NCBI RefSeq assembly: GCF_902806285.1
Contig: NZ_CADCWA010000186.1
Location: 1 to 39,350, forward strand
Reading direction: 5' to 3'
Source of the DNA: an uncultured Sphingomonas sp.
GTDB lineage: Bacteria > Pseudomonadota > Alphaproteobacteria > Sphingomonadales > Sphingomonadaceae
Length of the DNA: 39,350 nt
The notes beneath the pieces are model-generated. The model ran no database searches. It saw nothing but the letters and a program-made list of their open reading frames with translations, and was not told the DNA's origin. The translations under genes and the position numbers were made by a program. Shown here one piece after another: positions 26,117 through 34,710 of the stretch (its first letter is position 1; each line of letters opens with the position of its first letter).

Positions 26117-27526
26117 GTGGTGATCCCGAGTCAGAAGCAGGTCGAAGGCTGGACCGAGCGGCTTCCGACCTCGCCCTTGCTGGAGCGGCTCGACGCGGGC
26201 CTGCCGCAGCTCTTCGCGGACACCGACCGGCCGCCGCTCGACCGCTACAAGCTGTTGTTCGATTACCTGCTGGCCGGCTTCCTGGAGTTCCGGACCGCGG
26301 CGGGGGAGCGGGCCTATTATCCCGGCTTCAAGGGCATGAGGGGTCACCGCATCGAGGGGCTGGAAGGCTTCGCCCGGACCGCCCCGCTGTTCGCCAGCTG
26401 GCTGGCCTCGGGCCGCGGCGAGCAGGTCGCGGATCCGCGCAACTCGGGTTCGATTGATCTTGCCGAGCTCATCCGCGACGGCCTTCTGGCTGGAACGGAC
26501 CCCGCCGCGGACACCTATTGGGGTGCGATCGGGGATGTGGACCAGCGATGCGTCGAAGCCGCCGACGTCGCACTGATCCTGTGGCTGACCCGCGCGTCGA
26601 TCTGGGCCCGCCTCGCCCCGCTCGAGCGCGAGCGGATCGCGGACTGGCTCCGCCCGGTCGCGCAGCGCGAGGTGTCGCCGAACAACTGGCTGCTGTTCCG
26701 GGTGCTCGTTCTGGAGGTGCTCGAGGCGCTCGGCATGGGGGGCGACAGGGCGGCCAGCCAGGCGGCGTGGACCGACTTCAAGCAGCATTATCGCGGCTCG
26801 GGCTGGTTCTACGACCCGCCGATGGGGATCGACTTCTACAACTGCTGGGCGATCAGCTACGCGCTTGGCTGGATCGACCAGGTCAATCCGGCGCTCGATC
26901 GCGAGTTCATCCGCGCGGCGCTGCGCTCCTCCGCCGAGCTCACGCTGCACCTGATCACCGCCGAGGGCCTGCCCATCATGGGCCGCAGCATCTGCTACCG
27001 GATGGCGGTGCCATGCCCGGTGTTGATCCAGTCGCGGCTCGACCCCGGCAGCCTCGACCCGGGGCTTGCCCGCCGCGCGCTGGACGCGGTGTGGCGGTAC
27101 TTTGTGCGGCACGACGGCCTGGCCCAGGGCTGCGCGACCCAGGGCTATCACCATCCCGACAAGCGGCTGCTCGACCGCTACTCCGGGCCGGCGAGCTGCC
27201 AATGGTCGCTCCGTTCGCTGGTGCTGGCGTTCCTCCATCCCGACGACGCGCCGTTCTGGACCGCGCCTGAGCAGCCGCTCCCTGTCGAAGTGGGCGATTT
27301 CCGCCGCGACTATCCCGAGCTCGGCTGGGTGGTGCAAGGCGACCATGCGGCCGGTGAGGTCAGCATCAGCATCCAGGGCAACCCGGAACGTGAGGACACC
27401 CCTCCCGAGGAGCACCGCGCCTGGCGCAAGGCGGTCGAGCTGCTGTTCCACAAGCCCCATCAGCCCCACAACCACCGGGCGAAATATGGAAGGCGGCGCT
27501 ATTCGTCGCGCAGGCCCCTCGTTTGA
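26117..27526 (+). CDS. DUF2264 domain protein (predicted alpha/alpha-toroid, carbohydrate-active)
   Basis: 469 residues, no signal peptide or membrane helix. The N-terminal two thirds match the DUF2264 pattern by eye: DRYKLLFDYLLAGFLEF, YYPGFKGMRGHRIEGLEGFA, the NNWLLFRVLVLEVLEALG helix, GWFYDPPMGIDFYNCWAISY and GRSICYRMAV. Such proteins are predicted to adopt a helical toroid like glycoside hydrolases and uronyl hydrolases. The protein ends in a very basic tail (AKYGRRRYSSRRP). Substrate is unknown and no sugar transporter is adjacent. An alternative start could be the ATG at 26336, but that would remove conserved sequence. Confidence 0.75.
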   Translation: MVIPSQKQVEGWTERLPTSPLLERLDAGLPQLFADTDRPPLDRYKLLFDYLLAGFLEFRTAAGERAYYPGFKGMRGHRIEGLEGFARTAPLFASWLASGRGEQVADPRNSGSIDLAELIRDGLLAGTDPAADTYWGAIGDVDQRCVEAADVALILWLTRASIWARLAPLERERIADWLRPVAQREVSPNNWLLFRVLVLEVLEALGMGGDRAASQAAWTDFKQHYRGSGWFYDPPMGIDFYNCWAISYALGWIDQVNPALDREFIRAALRSSAELTLHLITAEGLPIMGRSICYRMAVPCPVLIQSRLDPGSLDPGLARRALDAVWRYFVRHDGLAQGCATQGYHHPDKRLLDRYSGPASCQWSLRSLVLAFLHPDDAPFWTAPEQPLPVEVGDFRRDYPELGWVVQGDHAAGEVSISIQGNPEREDTPPEEHRAWRKAVELLFHKPHQPHNHRAKYGRRRYSSRRPLV

Positions 27527-27656
27527 GGGGCGAAAGCTCCCAGCGGTTGATGAACACCCGGCTGCTCCGCAGCCTTCGTAATCAAACTGGCCGAACCATC
27601 CCCCGAATGGTCCTAAGCCGCTACCGCGGCCTGCCGGCCCTTCGCTGCGCTACGAG

Positions 27657-27681
27657 AGCCTGGCGGGAAACTCGCCAGGCT
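27657..27681 (+). terminator. Stem-loop upstream of the VIT/exosortase cassette
   Basis: AGCCTGGCG and CGCCAGGCT form a perfect 9-bp stem with a 7-base loop. It could end transcription from the DUF2264 gene or be part of a leader; there is no T-tract. Confidence 0.35.
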
Positions 27682-27701
27682 GGTGCCAGGAAGGGACAAA
27701 G

Positions 27702-27851
27702 ATGGGCACTCAGATCATTGGACGAAATCACTGCCGCGGCCCTGAAGGCAGCCGCTTCAAAGCGCCCCAGCAGAAAAAGCTAGCGACGAGGTGTGCAAAA
27801 TCAGCGATAGACGGAGGAAGGGCAAATCGGCTACCGGTCTGCTCGTCGTAA
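27702..27851 (+). CDS. Possible 49-residue small protein or leader peptide
   Basis: ATG at 27702 preceded by AGGAAGGG six bases upstream, a better ribosome-binding site than many real genes here have. The frame (begins MGTQIIGRNHCRGPEG) runs 49 codons to TAA at 27849, ending 18 bases before the GTG of the VIT protein and overlapping none of it. The product is basic and shows no membrane segment. It may be a leader, a small accessory protein or chance. Confidence 0.3.
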   Translation: MGTQIIGRNHCRGPEGSRFKAPQQKKLATRCAKSAIDGGRANRLPVCSS

Positions 27852-27869
27852 ACGATCAGGAGCGCCGGC

Positions 27870-30251
27870 GTGTACGAGGCCAGGCTCGAAGCGAGCGAGG
27901 AAGGGGAGCGGCCGGGTACCTGGCTGCTGATCTACGGATCCATCTTCCCCGCCATGGTCATCGTCATCGAACTCCTGACTGGACTGTGCGCCAACATCTT
28001 CTTCGATCCGCTGCCTACGCCTGCTCACGTTCTCCTGACGCTTGCGGTGCCTGCGGCGAACCTCGCGCTGTGGCTTACGCTGCGCGGTGGTACGCTGATC
28101 GGCGCCCGTTGGCTGATGATGGCCGGAGGCGGGGCCGCTGCGATCGCCATATCCTATTCGCTCATCTTCCTGCCGCTGCTGCCGCTGGCGGTGATCGGGA
28201 TCATCGTCGGGCTCGGGCTGCTGCCGTTCGGACCGGTTGCTGCGGCCTACGCCGCGATCAAGCAGACCTGGGGCCTGTACTGGGCGCTTGGTGAGCGCCA
28301 CGGGCGGCGAGCCTGGGCTGGAGTAGGGCTTGGTGTCTGCGCCGTGCTGCTGGCGGACCTCCCCTCCACCGCGACCTTGCTCGCCTTGCGCTGGGCCGAC
28401 GGCGATCCTGCCAGCGTGTCGCGCAGCGTGACGCTGATGCGGACCTTGGGTGACAAGGACATGCTGCTGCGCCTCTGCTATGAAAGCGACCGTCGCGCCA
28501 ATGGGCTCGGCAGCGCACTCGTGTCGTTATGGGATGGCCCGTTCGGTGGCGAATTCGACCGCGGCGCCAACACGACGGCGGCGCGCGAACTCTACTACCG
28601 AGTGACCGGCGAAGCATTCAACCTGCGCCCGCCGCCCTACACGCGCGGGGCCTGGGCACAAGCGAACGACTTCCAGTTCGACGAGGAGCAGGGCGGAGCA
28701 CAGGTCGGAGGGCGGCTACGCGGGCTAGGCCTGGCGTCCTCGCGGATCGATGGCTCGATCTCGGCCGACGATGCGCTGGCCTATGTCGAGTGGACGATGG
28801 ACTTCGACAACAGTTCGTCGCAGCAGCGCGAAGCGCGGCTCACCCTTGCCCTTCCGCCCGGGGCGGTCGCGTCTCGAGCGACCTTGTGGGTCAACGGCGA
28901 GCCGCGCGAGGCGGCGGTCGCCTCCCGGGCGAAAGCACGCGCCGCCTATGAGCAGGTGGTGGTGCGCGAACAGCGCGACCCGTTGCTGGTCACCACCGAT
29001 GGTGCCGACCGGTTGTTGGTTCAAGCATTCCCGATCCAGCCCGGCGGTGAGCTCAAGCTTCGGATCGGCATGAGCGCGCCCCTGGAGATTGGGCCTGACG
29101 GACGGATGAGCATGGCGCTGCCGGCGATCACCGACCGCAACTTCTCGATCGGTAACGGGGTGCCGCATCTGGTATGGCTGGAGAGCAAGAGGCCGCTCGG
29201 CGAGAAACACCCGCGTCTCGCGGTGCCCGCGCCCGGGCAGGTGCGGGGCGAATTGACCGACCGCGACCTGGCGAGCGGCCGAGCGCGGATCGATGCTGGA
29301 AGGGCGGTGCCGGGTTTGCGTCACGCCGTGTTGCCTGTCGACGGCAAGCTCCCGGCAAAGCCGGTGACGCAGACCATCAGCTTGGCTCCAAACGAGCCCG
29401 CCTCCGCGCTGATGCTTGTGGTTGACGGCTCCGCCGCCGGCGGTGCCGCGCGGGAAGGCCTGCTGACCGCGCTGGACGCGATCCCGGAAGGCTCCAAAAT
29501 CGGGCTCATCATCGCGGCCGACGAGGGTGCGCAGGTGTCGCCGTCACCTTGGACGCGCGAGCAACGCAGCCGGTTCGAACGGGCGCTTCGCAGTCACCGG
29601 TTCGTCGGCGGCCAGGACAACGCCGGGGCGCTCGCGGACGCGACCGCGCTTCTCGGCCGTGAGTCGCGCGGCGCCCTGCTCTGGGTCCATGGGCCGCAGC
29701 CCGTCGCCTTTGCCGCCTCCACGGCGAGGATCGAACAGCTTGGCGAGCGCGCTTCGTCGCTGCCTCGTCTTCTGCTCTACCAGGTGGCTCCGGGCCCGCA
29801 GCGGATCCTGGGAGGCAGCGACTGGACGGAGGCGGCGCGAGTTGTTCCGGCATCCGGTGCTGTTGCCGACGATCTCGCGCGGGTCTTTGCCGAGGTTTTG
29901 GGCGCGGGGCAGCGGCTGCGGGCGGTCCGCGTTGCCGGGACGAGCGGAGCGGCCCAAGGTTCGCCGCACATCGCCCGCCTCTGGGCTGCGGAAGAAGTGC
30001 AGCGCCTGAACGCAGCCGGACGGCGCGACCAAGCGATCGCGCTCGCCGCGCAGGCCGGGATCGTCACGCCGGTGAGCGGTGCGGTCGTGCTGGAGACCGA
30101 TGCCGACTACAAGAACAACGACCTGGCCGTCCCCGCGGCGGCGGACGTGCCTACGGTTCCGGAGCCGGAAGTCTGGGCGCTCCTGTTGCTCGCGCTGTTG
30201 GCCGCCGCCTGGTACTGGCGGCGCTACGGCGCGCGGACGGTGGCCGCTTGA
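27870..30251 (+). CDS. Membrane VIT-domain protein with degenerate VWA region and PEP-CTERM sorting signal
   Basis: 793 residues. Residues 18-170 contain about five membrane helices. A VIT domain (vault/inter-alpha-trypsin) spans roughly 285-400, including the typical AYEQVVVREQRDP segment at Tyr360 and VQAFPIQPGGEL. Residues 510-680 look like a VWA fold with a broken MIDAS: VVDGSAA at Asp519 instead of DxSxS, and GGQ at 580-582 where Thr is expected. The C-terminus is a PEP-CTERM signal of the PEPxxWA type: VPEPEVWA (763-770), a hydrophobic helix, then WRRYGAR. The adjacent exosortase should cleave at this signal. GTG at 27870 has AGGAG 7 bases upstream. First gene of a tightly overlapped cassette. 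Confidence 0.85.
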   Translation: MYEARLEASEEGERPGTWLLIYGSIFPAMVIVIELLTGLCANIFFDPLPTPAHVLLTLAVPAANLALWLTLRGGTLIGARWLMMAGGGAAAIAISYSLIFLPLLPLAVIGIIVGLGLLPFGPVAAAYAAIKQTWGLYWALGERHGRRAWAGVGLGVCAVLLADLPSTATLLALRWADGDPASVSRSVTLMRTLGDKDMLLRLCYESDRRANGLGSALVSLWDGPFGGEFDRGANTTAARELYYRVTGEAFNLRPPPYTRGAWAQANDFQFDEEQGGAQVGGRLRGLGLASSRIDGSISADDALAYVEWTMDFDNSSSQQREARLTLALPPGAVASRATLWVNGEPREAAVASRAKARAAYEQVVVREQRDPLLVTTDGADRLLVQAFPIQPGGELKLRIGMSAPLEIGPDGRMSMALPAITDRNFSIGNGVPHLVWLESKRPLGEKHPRLAVPAPGQVRGELTDRDLASGRARIDAGRAVPGLRHAVLPVDGKLPAKPVTQTISLAPNEPASALMLVVDGSAAGGAAREGLLTALDAIPEGSKIGLIIAADEGAQVSPSPWTREQRSRFERALRSHRFVGGQDNAGALADATALLGRESRGALLWVHGPQPVAFAASTARIEQLGERASSLPRLLLYQVAPGPQRILGGSDWTEAARVVPASGAVADDLARVFAEVLGAGQRLRAVRVAGTSGAAQGSPHIARLWAAEEVQRLNAAGRRDQAIALAAQAGIVTPVSGAVVLETDADYKNNDLAVPAAADVPTVPEPEVWALLLLALLAAAWYWRRYGARTVAA

Positions 30252-31033
30252 TCAACCCCGCGGCAATCCTGCTCGTCCTTCTGCTGGCGTTCTGGGACGC
30301 TTGGCAGCTGCTCGCAGTTCGGCTCGACAGTGGCGTGGATGCGATCCCGCTCCTCCTTGTTCTGACTGCCGTGTTTGTTCCGTTGGCTCGGCGGCTCTAC
30401 TCTGGAGCCGCCGGCTTCCCCGTCGAGCTCCGCTACCTCACTGCAGCGCTCCTGCTCTATGTTTCAGCCACCCTGTTCGCGCCGCCGCCAATTCGCATCG
30501 CGGTCGCCGCCGTTACCCTGCTCGGGGCAATGCATCAGGTGGGCATCGGCCGCCGTCCGGGAGCGCCGTTCGTCAGCCTGACCTTGCTCGCGTTACCAGT
30601 GCTGCCTTCCCTGGAGTTCTTCCTCGCCTACCCGCTGCGGGTCGCTTCGGCGGGGATCACCGCCCTTATGCTCCGCACGAATGGCTTCCCAGTTGCGTTG
30701 GACGGGGTCGCGCTGCGCTGGGGCGAAGCCACCGTTCAATTCGACGCGGCCTGCAGCGGCGTTCGGATGCTGTGGGGCGCGCTGTTCCTGGCCAGCGCGC
30801 TGGCGCTTATCGCCGGGCTGCCGCTACGTCGTTATGCATTGCTGATCGCAGCGGCGGTTCCGCTGGCGATCTTCGCCAATGCCCTTCGCGCCGCGAGCCT
30901 GTTCTACCTCGAAGCGAATGCGGCCGCGCTGTCGCTGCCGCCGGCTGCGCACGAACTCACCGGGATTGCGGCTTTCGCGATGCTTGCAGTTGCGGTGATG
31001 ACGCTGGGCGTCCGGCAAAGGCTTGCGCAATGA
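30248..31033 (+). CDS. Exosortase/archaeosortase family transpeptidase
   Basis: 261-residue integral membrane enzyme with about seven to eight helices. The family's catalytic residues are visible: Cys169 in FDAACSGVRMLWG, Arg214 in ANALRAASLFYLE and His235 in HELTGIAAF. Exosortases cleave C-terminal PEP-CTERM signals on the periplasmic side and transfer the protein to an acceptor; the substrate encoded immediately upstream makes this a dedicated pair. The TTG start overlaps the upstream stop (TTGA), and its own stop overlaps the next ATG (ATGA). No glycan-biosynthesis genes surround it, unlike exopolysaccharide-linked exosortase loci. It is shorter than EpsH-type exosortases with a fused EpsI domain. 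Confidence 0.88.
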   Translation: MINPAAILLVLLLAFWDAWQLLAVRLDSGVDAIPLLLVLTAVFVPLARRLYSGAAGFPVELRYLTAALLLYVSATLFAPPPIRIAVAAVTLLGAMHQVGIGRRPGAPFVSLTLLALPVLPSLEFFLAYPLRVASAGITALMLRTNGFPVALDGVALRWGEATVQFDAACSGVRMLWGALFLASALALIAGLPLRRYALLIAAAVPLAIFANALRAASLFYLEANAAALSLPPAAHELTGIAAFAMLAVAVMTLGVRQRLAQ

Positions 31034-31545
31034 CCCGGATCCAACCGGCGTTGTTCCTAATGATGGCTGCGCTGGCCGCCTCGGTGCCCTTCGTGAGTCG
31101 CGCCTCCGGCCCACCGGAAACCTCGGCTTTCCCGGGCTGGCCGAGCCGTCATGAGAACCGGGCGATCGCGCTCCTGCCGCCGGCGCCCGAGGACGCCTGG
31201 CTTGCGCGCCAGTTCCCGGGCCGGATCGCCCGCTTCAGCGACGGCAAGCGCCAGATCGTTCTGCGCTGGGTGGCGGGACCGACCCGCCTTCTCCATCCGG
31301 CGGTGCAATGCTTTCGCGCCGCCGGCTACACGATCGGCGAAGCGCCGGTACGGCGATTGGCGGATGGCGCGACGATGGGCTGCTTTCGCGCCAGCAAGGA
31401 CGGCCGGGCCGTCCTGGCCTGTGAGCGAATCTTCGACGCCCGCCAGTCCTGGCCCGACGTGTCCTCCTGGTACTGGCATGCGCTTCTGAATAGGGCGCCG
31501 GAGGGTTACTGGGCGGTGCTGGAGGTCGGCACCGCCGGAAGCTGA
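31030..31545 (+). CDS. EpsI-like exosortase-associated secreted protein
   Basis: 171 residues with an N-terminal signal or anchor segment (PALFLMMAALAASVPFVS) and a periplasmic domain. The HPAVQCFRAAGY motif resembles the HxPxxCLPxxGW element of EpsI/DUF3485 proteins that accompany or fuse to exosortases. Cys residues in VQCFRA, GCFRAS and ACERIF could form a disulfide or active site. The start is fixed by the ATGA overlap with the exosortase stop. The family assignment is by motif and context and should be treated as tentative. Confidence 0.65.
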   Translation: MTRIQPALFLMMAALAASVPFVSRASGPPETSAFPGWPSRHENRAIALLPPAPEDAWLARQFPGRIARFSDGKRQIVLRWVAGPTRLLHPAVQCFRAAGYTIGEAPVRRLADGATMGCFRASKDGRAVLACERIFDARQSWPDVSSWYWHALLNRAPEGYWAVLEVGTAGS

Positions 31546-31601
31546 TGCCCGAGCTTGCCTCTGCCTGACTGCTCGCTAGGCTGCTGCAGCCAGGGGGCAG
31601 T

Positions 31602-34600
31602 ATGCGTGTTTATCTTCTTGCCGCGTGCATCGGCCTTGCCGCGCTGAGCGCGACAGCGGGCGCGAAGAGCGCCCAGCCGGTAATCCCTCGTGACGCAATT
31701 TCGGCAAGCACTGCACGCAATCCGTCCGTGCTCGCGTATGAAGGCGGCGTTCGCAGCGAAGCGACCGAGCGCAGCCTGGACATCCGGCGCATGGACCTGC
31801 GCGTGAATGTGCGTGGCGCGGTTGCGGTCAGCGAGATGAACCTGTGGGTGCACGCAGCAAGCGCGGAGACGGTTGAGGGACACGTTCGGATCGCCCTTCC
31901 GGCCGGTACTGTCGTGACCGGCTATGCGCTCGACGTGGATGGCACGATTGTAGACGGCTCTCTGGTCGAGGCCGCCCGCGCCGAGGCTGCCTACGAACGC
32001 CAGGTTCGTGGGCAGGTGGATCCGGGCCTTGCAAAGATCGATGCCGGCGGAGCCTTCACGACGCGCGTGTTCCCGATCGATCGGGGCAAGGGGCGCCGGC
32101 TGCGGCTCCGGTTCGTGACTCCGGTCGCCAATGGCTACCGCCTGCCGCTCGATCTTGCCTCGCCGGTAGATGGCTGGGCGGTGGTTGTGAGCGGCGACGG
32201 CGCTCAGGCGCGGCTTGGCGGCCGAGGCCTCCAGCAGCGCGGCAGGGATGCAGTCCTGACCGGCACCCGAGCCATCCGAGGCGATCTCGTCATCGACCCG
32301 CCCCGAGGGCCCGAGGCGCTCGCCAGCCTGCACTCCACCGGTGAGACCTACTGGCAGCTAAGCGGCCCGATGCCAAAGGCGCAGCGGCGGACCGGTGGCA
32401 CCATGAGGATCTACTGGGACCGTTCCCGCTCCCGCCGTGACCAGGACCATGCCGCCGAACTGCGACAGGTGCGGGACGCGGCGAGGGCGCTGGCACCTGA
32501 GAGGATCGAGTGGGTCGCCTTCTCATCGGGCGCACCGGAACGGACTACTTTGGCGAACGCCGCCGAGATCGATCGCCGGGTCGGAGCCCTCCGCTACGCA
32601 GGTGCGACCAGCTACGCTGTGCTGGCTTTCGCCCCCCCGGCCGACACGTGCGTGCTGGTCAGCGACGGACAGGCAACTCTTGACGAAGGCCGCCTTGCCC
32701 CGCTGCCGTGCCGGCTTTTCGCAATCGCGCCGGCCGAGGGCAGCAACGTCGCCCGGCTCACTTCCCTGGCGCAAGCGAGCGGAGGCCAGTTCGTCGCCGC
32801 CGACCGCGGCGAAGTCGATTGGCATGCTCCAGCGATCGAACAGGTGCTGGACGCATCCGGCACTCCACTTCGGTTCGTGACCCTCGGCAGCTCGCCGGAC
32901 CGGTGGACGGTCGCCGTCAAGGCGCCACCCAGCGGGCCGGTGCGAGTCATGATCGGCGGGGCTGCCGTTCAGCGTGAGCCTGTCGCCGCTCCGCTGCGGT
33001 TCGATGGCGAAGGCGCAATCCTTGCCCGCGCTCAACTCGCGGCGTTGGAGGGAACAGCGGATCGCCCGGCCTTCGTAGAACTTAGCCGGCGCTACTCGAT
33101 CGCCAGCCCGACACTGTCCTTCGTCGTGCTCGAACGACCGGAGGATTATGTCCGCAATGGCATCGAGCCGCCGCGAGGATACAAGCGGCACTCCGAGTGG
33201 GCGGAGCTCAAGCTGGCTGAAGATGCCAATCGCAAGGCAGCCGAGCAGAACCGCTTCGCGCAGCTGCTGAAGGATTGGAACGAGCAGGTCGCCTGGTACG
33301 AAACGCGCTTCGACCTGACTGCGCGCCCGCCGCAGAGAAACGGCAAGGGACAGCCGGCACCAAGCGTGATAGCGGCGCCGGCGCCCGCCATCGCGCAGAC
33401 CCCTGGGACACCGACCTGTCCGGACGGTTCATCGCGCGGTGCCGCAGCTTCGTGCCCTGCGCCGCCGCCGCCGCCTCCGCCGCCTCCACCCGCGCCCGCG
33501 CCCGCGCCCGCGTATGAGAGGGACGACGAATATGAGCCGGAAGGGGCCCAGGAGGTTGTAGTTACGGCCAACAGGACTCCAGCTGAGAGTCCGGGCAGCA
33601 ACTCCCGAGACCTCCTCGTGTCCGTGGCCGCGTGGCGGCCGGAGCGGGACTATCTCGACGCCTACGACAAGGCGCCCGGGGCCTTCGACCACATCTATCC
33701 CGACTGGGAGAAGAAGGCGGGCGGCGTGCCCTCATTCTATCTCGATACTGCCGATTGGCTGTACCGGCAGCAGCGACTGGCCCCAGCCGAGCAGGTCCTC
33801 ATGTCGGCGCTCGATCTTCCGACCGCCAACCAGATAACGCTGGGCATGGTTGCGGCGCGACTGGAACGCTACGGTTTGATCGACATGGCCGTCGGGTTGC
33901 GCGAGCGGCAGGCGCTGCTCGATCCCGATCGTCCGCAGCCCAAGCGGCTGCTGGCCCTGGCACTGGCACGTCGTGCGGCGCTGGGCCGGGCTGGCGCGAA
34001 GGCGGACTTGGAGCGGGCCATCAGCCTGCTCCTGGAGATCGCGCTCAAGCCGGTCGACGGTCGCTGGAAGGGCATTGACCTCATCAGCATGGTCGAGGCC
34101 AACAATCTTCTTGTCCGCCTCCGCAGGCTAGGCGGCGACGTTGCTGTCGATCCACGGCTGATCAGGAACATGGCGAGCGACGTCCGTATCGTGATCGACT
34201 GGTCCAGCGACGCGACGGATGTGGACCTGTGGGTAGATGAGCCAAATGGCGAACGGGCAATCTACAGCAATCCGCGGACTCGGATCGGCGGGCACCTCTC
34301 GAATGATATGACGGAAGGATTCGGCCCGGAAGAATATCTCCTGAGACGTGCCGCGACAGGTGCTTACGTCACCCGGGCGGATGTCTACGCGCCCGATCGG
34401 CTGGACCCCAATGGAGCCGCCCGCGTCACCGCCCACCTTTACCGAGATTGGGGCCGCCCGACAGAGCGGGTGGAATCGATCGATTTCGACGTCAGGGACG
34501 GGGAAGACGAGGAAGTCCGTATCGGGACGCTGACCGTCGAACGATCAGGCGAGGGTGATGAAGCCCGCGTACGCGGTGCCTCGTCCATAGGGGCTCCGGC

Positions 34601-34631
34601 CGTTCAGCGTCGGGCGGAGCCGCGGCAATAG
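31602..34631 (+). CDS. Secreted VIT-VWA-DUF2135 protein with TonB-box-like motif
   Basis: 1009 residues. A signal peptide (1-20, LLAACIGLAALSATAGA) precedes a VIT domain (about 52-175; AYERQVRGQVDPG, TTRVFPIDRGKG). A VWA-like domain (about 265-400) has a complete-looking MIDAS: Asp273-x-Ser275-x-Ser277 in IYWDRSRSRRD, Thr336 in YAGATSYAV and Asp355 in VLVSDGQAT. A Pro/Ala linker with ten consecutive prolines (about 617-637) leads to EVVVTANR at 651-658, which looks like the TonB box/plug start of TonB-dependent receptors. A helical repeat region (about 700-850) and a C-terminal DUF2135 domain (about 860-960, DVDLWVDEPNGERAIYSNP) follow. There is no C-terminal sorting signal. It lies 56 bp after the EpsI-like gene, probably in the same transcript. 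Confidence 0.85.
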   Translation: MRVYLLAACIGLAALSATAGAKSAQPVIPRDAISASTARNPSVLAYEGGVRSEATERSLDIRRMDLRVNVRGAVAVSEMNLWVHAASAETVEGHVRIALPAGTVVTGYALDVDGTIVDGSLVEAARAEAAYERQVRGQVDPGLAKIDAGGAFTTRVFPIDRGKGRRLRLRFVTPVANGYRLPLDLASPVDGWAVVVSGDGAQARLGGRGLQQRGRDAVLTGTRAIRGDLVIDPPRGPEALASLHSTGETYWQLSGPMPKAQRRTGGTMRIYWDRSRSRRDQDHAAELRQVRDAARALAPERIEWVAFSSGAPERTTLANAAEIDRRVGALRYAGATSYAVLAFAPPADTCVLVSDGQATLDEGRLAPLPCRLFAIAPAEGSNVARLTSLAQASGGQFVAADRGEVDWHAPAIEQVLDASGTPLRFVTLGSSPDRWTVAVKAPPSGPVRVMIGGAAVQREPVAAPLRFDGEGAILARAQLAALEGTADRPAFVELSRRYSIASPTLSFVVLERPEDYVRNGIEPPRGYKRHSEWAELKLAEDANRKAAEQNRFAQLLKDWNEQVAWYETRFDLTARPPQRNGKGQPAPSVIAAPAPAIAQTPGTPTCPDGSSRGAAASCPAPPPPPPPPPPAPAPAPAYERDDEYEPEGAQEVVVTANRTPAESPGSNSRDLLVSVAAWRPERDYLDAYDKAPGAFDHIYPDWEKKAGGVPSFYLDTADWLYRQQRLAPAEQVLMSALDLPTANQITLGMVAARLERYGLIDMAVGLRERQALLDPDRPQPKRLLALALARRAALGRAGAKADLERAISLLLEIALKPVDGRWKGIDLISMVEANNLLVRLRRLGGDVAVDPRLIRNMASDVRIVIDWSSDATDVDLWVDEPNGERAIYSNPRTRIGGHLSNDMTEGFGPEEYLLRRAATGAYVTRADVYAPDRLDPNGAARVTAHLYRDWGRPTERVESIDFDVRDGEDEEVRIGTLTVERSGEGDEARVRGASSIGAPAVQRRAEPRQ

Positions 34632-34658
34632 GCAGGCGAGTTCGAGCAACGCTCTCTC

Positions 34659-34705
34659 GATCAGCCGCGCGATGCGTTGCAAGCTTCACATGAGGCGGGC
34701 TGATC
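34659..34705. terminator. Inverted repeat between convergent genes
   Basis: GATCAGCC (34659-34666) and GGCTGATC (34698-34705) are complementary with a 31-base gap, in the short intergenic space between the VIT-VWA gene and yqiK. It may act as a bidirectional terminator; no T-tract is visible. Confidence 0.25.
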
Positions 34706-34710
34706 AATGG

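Larger units (their letters stand above)
27527..27869. other. 343-bp gap with a hairpin and a possible leader ORF
   Basis: Between the DUF2264 gene and the VIT/exosortase cassette. It holds a perfect 9-bp stem-loop (27657-27681) and a small open frame with a good ribosome-binding site (27702-27851). No other gene is convincing. The promoter of the cassette should be here, but no clear -35/-10 is visible. Confidence 0.5.

Noticed and set aside
27523-27783. 86-codon frame after the DUF2264 gene
   Set aside because: It runs through a stem-loop, has no good ribosome-binding site, and its composition looks non-coding.
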